9,343 bases of DNA. It comes from Candidatus Zipacnadia bacterium (GTDB lineage Bacteria; Armatimonadota; Zipacnadia; Zipacnadales; Zipacnadaceae). Positions 6,760 through 9,343 of this stretch are shown here, in pieces. Numbering within the stretch: the stretch's first letter is position 1; every line of letters begins with the position of its first letter. Location: assembly GCA_029821455.1 (NCBI GenBank), contig JALGTI010000103.1, positions 1-9,343 on the forward strand. Direction: 5' to 3'. A program made the translations under genes and the position numbers. The notes under the pieces were generated by a model. It was not told the origin of the DNA and did no database searches. It worked only from the letters and a program-made list of their open reading frames with translations.

Positions 6760-6848
6760 CGGTAGATAACGACAGATAACGGCAGACAACGACAGACAAG
6801 GGCAGATAACGCAAGAGAGCGGCAGAAAAGGGCTAACAAGAGCAAGAG
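6759..6848 (+). repeat. Nine-unit degenerate 10-bp tandem repeat
   Basis: Nine consecutive 10-base units with consensus ACGRCAGAYA begin at the last base of the lipoprotein stop codon. The first five units (6759-6808) differ from consensus at zero to one or two positions. Units six to nine decay progressively, keeping mainly the purine-rich AGA/CAA pattern. The array is in the 3' untranslated region and upstream of the inverted repeat. A 10-base unit cannot keep a reading frame, so the repeat is not a coding extension. It is purine-rich on the plus strand and nearly matches one helical turn. Confidence 0.75.
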
Positions 6849-6849
6849 G

Positions 6850-6878
6850 CAGGCCCTGCCAGAAATTGGCAGGGCCTG
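6850..6878. terminator. Perfect 11-bp inverted repeat, probable bidirectional terminator
   Basis: CAGGCCCTGCC (6850-6860) and GGCAGGGCCTG (6868-6878) are exact inverse complements around a 7-base loop AGAAATT. It lies between the converging ends of the lipoprotein gene (6759) and the deacetylase-like gene (6903), where a shared terminator is expected. The tails (GTTGATTCTC on plus, CTCTTGCTCTTGTT on minus) are pyrimidine-rich but not true T-runs, so intrinsic termination may be partial. Confidence 0.65.
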
Positions 6879-6902
6879 GTTGATTCTCAACGAGTGGCCG
6901 GT

Positions 6903-8591
6903 CTATGAAACAACGACCGCCTCATCGGGCTGCAGGTCAACTGAAATGGCCAGGCAGTCCGGGCCGGTCCAGTCAACCCTCTGAGTTGTGGCAGGGGAGC
7001 CGCTAATCTTGACTGCGCCAAAGCGGGCCGGCAGCAACAGGCCTAACCCGTTGATGGCTACCGGCGAGGAGACCTCCCAGCCCTCCGCGCTGCGCTTCAC
7101 CTGAACCTGCCTGCGAGCGTCGTTGAAGTTAGCCCAGAAGTCGCCTGAGTACCCAGGGATGCCCTTGGCCTTTAGAGCCGCCAAGACCTCCCGCAGCCAG
7201 GGCAGACACTGCGGCCCTGAACTGCGCAGGCGAATAGGATGGAAGTAAGGCTGGAAGACTCCATGATGCTCTTCACATAGCGCCATCAACTCTAGAGTGA
7301 CCTCAGTGGCCTCAGCGACCGTGTGGGCAGGTAGGTGGCACTTGGGGAATAACATCTGGTCATCGCCGCAGATGGTAAGTTGCTCAAAGATGTCAACGAT
7401 CTGGCCGCTGGCATCCATAAACTTGTGTGGCAGCAGTGACCCGCCCAGAATCCCGTAGCCAAAATATCGCCCACCCATCACATTGAGGTCCATTCGCACG
7501 CCGATTTCAGATTGCATGCGCGCTGTCTCCACCCAGCCGGCCCAGATGACGCTGTGGTTACGCGAAGTTGTTGGCATGAAGCCATAGCGGTCCTCAAAGC
7601 CGGCGAAGGCGCCCCGCAGGTAGCCCTTGAACTCATCAACCTCCGGATACAGCTTTAGCCACGGATGGAGGCCGGCGCTGTGCCCGCGGGCGATCCAGTC
7701 ATTGACATTGTCTGGCGCGACTCTGTCGTACTGGTCCTCCATTATGTAGGTGCTGTAGGCGATGCCGAATTCCTCGCAAGTATCATAACCCAGGTCGAAT
7801 TCCGAGAGTGGCGCACCATCACCATCGCCGTTGATGAAGGCGACACAAGGCTGGAGGTCCGGATAGCGCCAGAGGCGCGGGATTGGCGCCGCGTCGTCCA
7901 TCATCCAGTAGAGCAGTTCCACCAGTAACTTCTGGTGCATATCGGCCTGGGGGATCTTGTGCAGGCGCGGGTCCAGGAAGCCCAGGAACTGGTCATCGGC
8001 GGTGAACTTCACATCGCCATTGGCATTTGACAACACCCCATCAGAGGCCTGGTCCGGCCGGCCCTGGTGCAGCAGCACCACACAGCGAGCCAGGTCGTAA
8101 CAGAAGATAGCGCGCTTACCGCCATCCGCCTCGCACCGCGCAATCGCCGGGTGTGAGACGAGCATATGCTCAGCCCCTGGCAGCGTGGTTTCAAGGTTGG
8201 GGACAATGCCCGCGACCATCTCTGCCCCGTCCAGGGTGTACAGGTCATTGCCATCGTGCACCTGCAGAGCTGGCCATTTGCGGCGCTTGAGGTTGCCGCC
8301 GAAGATCTGGCCTTCGTGCTCCTTGAGGCCAAACAGGTCAGCCATCTCCAGCGGCGGCCGCAGCGCAATCAGGTTGCCACCTCTGGTGGCAAAGTCGCGG
8401 ATGGCCTGCTGCTGCCCCTCGGCCAGGTCAAGATTGGGCACAATGAGGATATCGCAGTCATCGCTCGGCCCCTCAACAAGCTGATAGCAGAAGCCCTCGA
8501 TCTCCAGTATCTCGGTGATGTACAGCGCCAGCGGGTTGCGGATGTTGCGGCCCTGCAGGACGTGAATCTGAGCATCGTTGGATAGTCTCAC
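6903..8591 (-). CDS. Two-domain polysaccharide-deacetylase-like protein
   Basis: This is a protein of about 562 residues without signal peptide or membrane segment, so probably cytoplasmic. Both possible starts are GTG. The one at 8600 touches its GGAAAGG sequence with no spacer, while the one at 8591 has a nine-base spacer and is preferred. Residue numbers here count from 8600. Residues 1-235 resemble a class I glutamine-amidotransferase/ThuA-like fold (CDILIVPNLDL; AIRDFATRGGNLIALRP). Residues 250-490 resemble the NodB-type deacetylase barrel: FINGDGDG (255-262; Asp259, Asp261) for motif 1, GHSAGLHPW (His307, His312) for motif 2, SRNHSVIW (Arg347, His349) and YFHPIRL (His454). The two motif-2 histidines are four residues apart in between, against three in canonical H-S/T-x-x-H. 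The last 75 residues look like a small beta domain. Deacetylase activity is therefore possible but not assured. It lies downstream of the rmlA-like gene on the same strand. Confidence 0.8.
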   Translation of the reverse strand: MRLSNDAQIHVLQGRNIRNPLALYITEILEIEGFCYQLVEGPSDDCDILIVPNLDLAEGQQQAIRDFATRGGNLIALRPPLEMADLFGLKEHEGQIFGGNLKRRKWPALQVHDGNDLYTLDGAEMVAGIVPNLETTLPGAEHMLVSHPAIARCEADGGKRAIFCYDLARCVVLLHQGRPDQASDGVLSNANGDVKFTADDQFLGFLDPRLHKIPQADMHQKLLVELLYWMMDDAAPIPRLWRYPDLQPCVAFINGDGDGAPLSEFDLGYDTCEEFGIAYSTYIMEDQYDRVAPDNVNDWIARGHSAGLHPWLKLYPEVDEFKGYLRGAFAGFEDRYGFMPTTSRNHSVIWAGWVETARMQSEIGVRMDLNVMGGRYFGYGILGGSLLPHKFMDASGQIVDIFEQLTICGDDQMLFPKCHLPAHTVAEATEVTLELMALCEEHHGVFQPYFHPIRLRSSGPQCLPWLREVLAALKAKGIPGYSGDFWANFNDARRQVQVKRSAEGWEVSSPVAINGLGLLLPARFGAVKISGSPATTQRVDWTGPDCLAISVDLQPDEAVVVS

Positions 8592-8600
8592 AGCATACAC

Positions 8601-8689
8601 CCTTTCCGATTAACTGTAGCATCGGTATCCTGCCGATGAACCTCGTTTTTCACGGGCGGGAAACCCGTGCTGCTATTAGCGTCTCAGGA
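8601..8689. other. Gap with two 6-bp stem-loops between two minus-strand genes
   Basis: Two similar inverted repeats occupy this 89-bp gap: CATCGG/CCGATG (8620-8625 and 8633-8638) and CACGGG/CCCGTG (8651-8656 and 8664-8669), each with a 7-base loop. On the minus strand the second hairpin is followed by AAAAAC rather than T residues, so it is not an intrinsic terminator for the rmlA-like gene. No convincing promoter was found. The gap may be a processed or structured intercistronic region. Confidence 0.45.
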
Positions 8690-9343
8690 TTACGCCACCT
8701 TGATGACACTGCGGTCGGCCAGCAGCACTTCTGACAGACAGCCATCTGCAGGCCCGGTCAGCATGCAGTTCGCGCCAATTAGCGAATCACACACGCCACC
8801 ACCGAAACCGGCCATCTCTGTCTCCTCCAGCACAACGGTATTCTCCAGCTTCGTGCCCTTGACCTCGCAGCCGGCCCCGAGAGAGACATTGGGGCCCAGC
8901 CTTGCCTCTGTAACAACTGCACTCTGGCCGACCCACACGGGCCCGATGATGCGGCTGGCTTGAACCTGGGCGCCGGCCGCAACGCTCACCGTGCCGCTGA
9001 CCGTGCAGTCGCTACCAATGGAGCCTTCCTGGTGGGAGCCCACCGCTTCTAACAGGCAGCGGTTCGCCTCCAGGAGCGAAGACGGGCGGCCGATGTCCAG
9101 CCAGTGGCCCGTGGCGATGGGCGCACTGACTGACCCGAAATTGTCAACCACATACTGGATGGCGTCTGTGATCTCATATTCACCGCGTGCGGAAGGCTCA
9201 ATGGCGGCGATGGCCTCAAAGATGCAGGGTGTGAAGGCATACACACCAATGATGGCGAGGTCGCTGGTCGGCTGCTGAGGCTTCTCGACCAGCCGCACCA
9301 CGCGCTCACCTTCCATCTCCACAATCCCATACGCCCGGGGGTC
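8690..9343 (-). CDS. rmlA: Long-form RmlA-type glucose-1-phosphate nucleotidylyltransferase, 3' part
   Basis: The last 217 residues of a nucleotidylyltransferase that joins a sugar 1-phosphate to a nucleoside triphosphate, giving dTDP-glucose in the classical case. The frame is open to the right edge, so roughly 130-140 N-terminal residues, including the nucleotide-binding GGxGTRLxPxT loop, lie outside. Visible family marks are VVRLVEKPQQPTSDLAIIGVYAF (about 16-38 in the fragment), PSARGEYEITDAIQYVVD, the substrate-site motif GHWLDIGRPSSLLEANRCLL, and then a left-handed beta-helix of hexapeptide repeats (IGSDCTVSGTVSVAAGAQVQ; IIGPVWVGQSAVV; LGPNVSLGAGCEVKG). That helix marks the long form (about 355 residues) rather than the 290-residue RmlA. 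The usual W-x-D-T-G appears as W-L-D-I-G. Long forms are less certain in substrate and some serve other sugar-nucleotide pathways, such as natural-product or glycan synthesis. The stop is TAA at 8692-8690. Confidence 0.88.
   Translation of the reverse strand, partial: DPRAYGIVEMEGERVVRLVEKPQQPTSDLAIIGVYAFTPCIFEAIAAIEPSARGEYEITDAIQYVVDNFGSVSAPIATGHWLDIGRPSSLLEANRCLLEAVGSHQEGSIGSDCTVSGTVSVAAGAQVQASRIIGPVWVGQSAVVTEARLGPNVSLGAGCEVKGTKLENTVVLEETEMAGFGGGVCDSLIGANCMLTGPADGCLSEVLLADRSVIKVA

Noticed and set aside
6759..6848. CRISPR array
   Set aside because: The repeats are contiguous 10-mers without spacers and no cas gene is present.
8651..8669. Intrinsic terminator after the rmlA-like gene
   Set aside because: The T-run lies on the wrong side: on the transcribed minus strand the stem is followed by A residues.

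Overview
The window is about 60% GC with bacterial gene structure: Shine-Dalgarno sites, sigma70-type promoters, ATG/GTG starts and short intergenic gaps. It holds one 3' gene fragment at the left edge, five complete protein genes and one gene cut by the right edge. There is no rRNA, tRNA, CRISPR array, transposase or phage gene. The mix of a DUF4838 glycan-associated protein, a divergent URO-D superfamily protein, an enolase-superfamily enzyme, a WD40-like propeller lipoprotein and a deacetylase-fold protein is typical of carbohydrate-specialised bacteria often known only from metagenomes (Armatimonadota, Planctomycetota, Lentisphaerota and similar). This placement is inferred from gene content only.

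Layout: (1) 1-231, C-terminal end of an unrecognised protein. (2) 232-451, a 220-bp gap with a strong sigma70-type promoter and a 17-bp direct repeat, leading into a secreted DUF4838 protein (452-2878, +). (3) 2879-3023, a convergent gap with no clear terminator. (4) 3024-4157 (-), a URO-D superfamily protein that has lost the hallmark motifs of both HemE and the zinc/corrinoid methyltransferases, transcribed divergently from (5) 4308-5666 (+), an enolase-superfamily enzyme with an intact catalytic set of the muconate lactonizing enzyme (MLE) type. The enolase gene has a candidate promoter lying over the ribosome binding site of its divergent neighbour. (6) 5667-5817, a near-consensus promoter, a possible 20-codon leader ORF and a hairpin abutting the ribosome binding site of a six-repeat TolB-like lipoprotein (5818-6759, +). 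(7) 6760-6902, a decaying 10-bp tandem repeat followed by a perfect 11-bp inverted repeat, probably a terminator shared by convergent genes. (8) 6903-8591 (-), a two-domain protein combining a glutamine-amidotransferase/ThuA-like N-terminal half with a polysaccharide-deacetylase-like half. (9) 8690-9343 (-), the C-terminal two thirds of a long-form RmlA-type glucose-1-phosphate nucleotidylyltransferase.

The common theme is carbohydrates: sugar nucleotide supply (RmlA), surface or secreted glycan handling (DUF4838, deacetylase-like protein) and sugar-acid or peptide chemistry (enolase family). The genes do not form one operon; strands alternate and most units have their own control region. No complete new defence or mobile system is visible. 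The most unusual items are the motif-less URO-D protein and its divergent enolase partner, the leader ORF/hairpin arrangement before the lipoprotein gene, and the helically phased 10-bp repeat.
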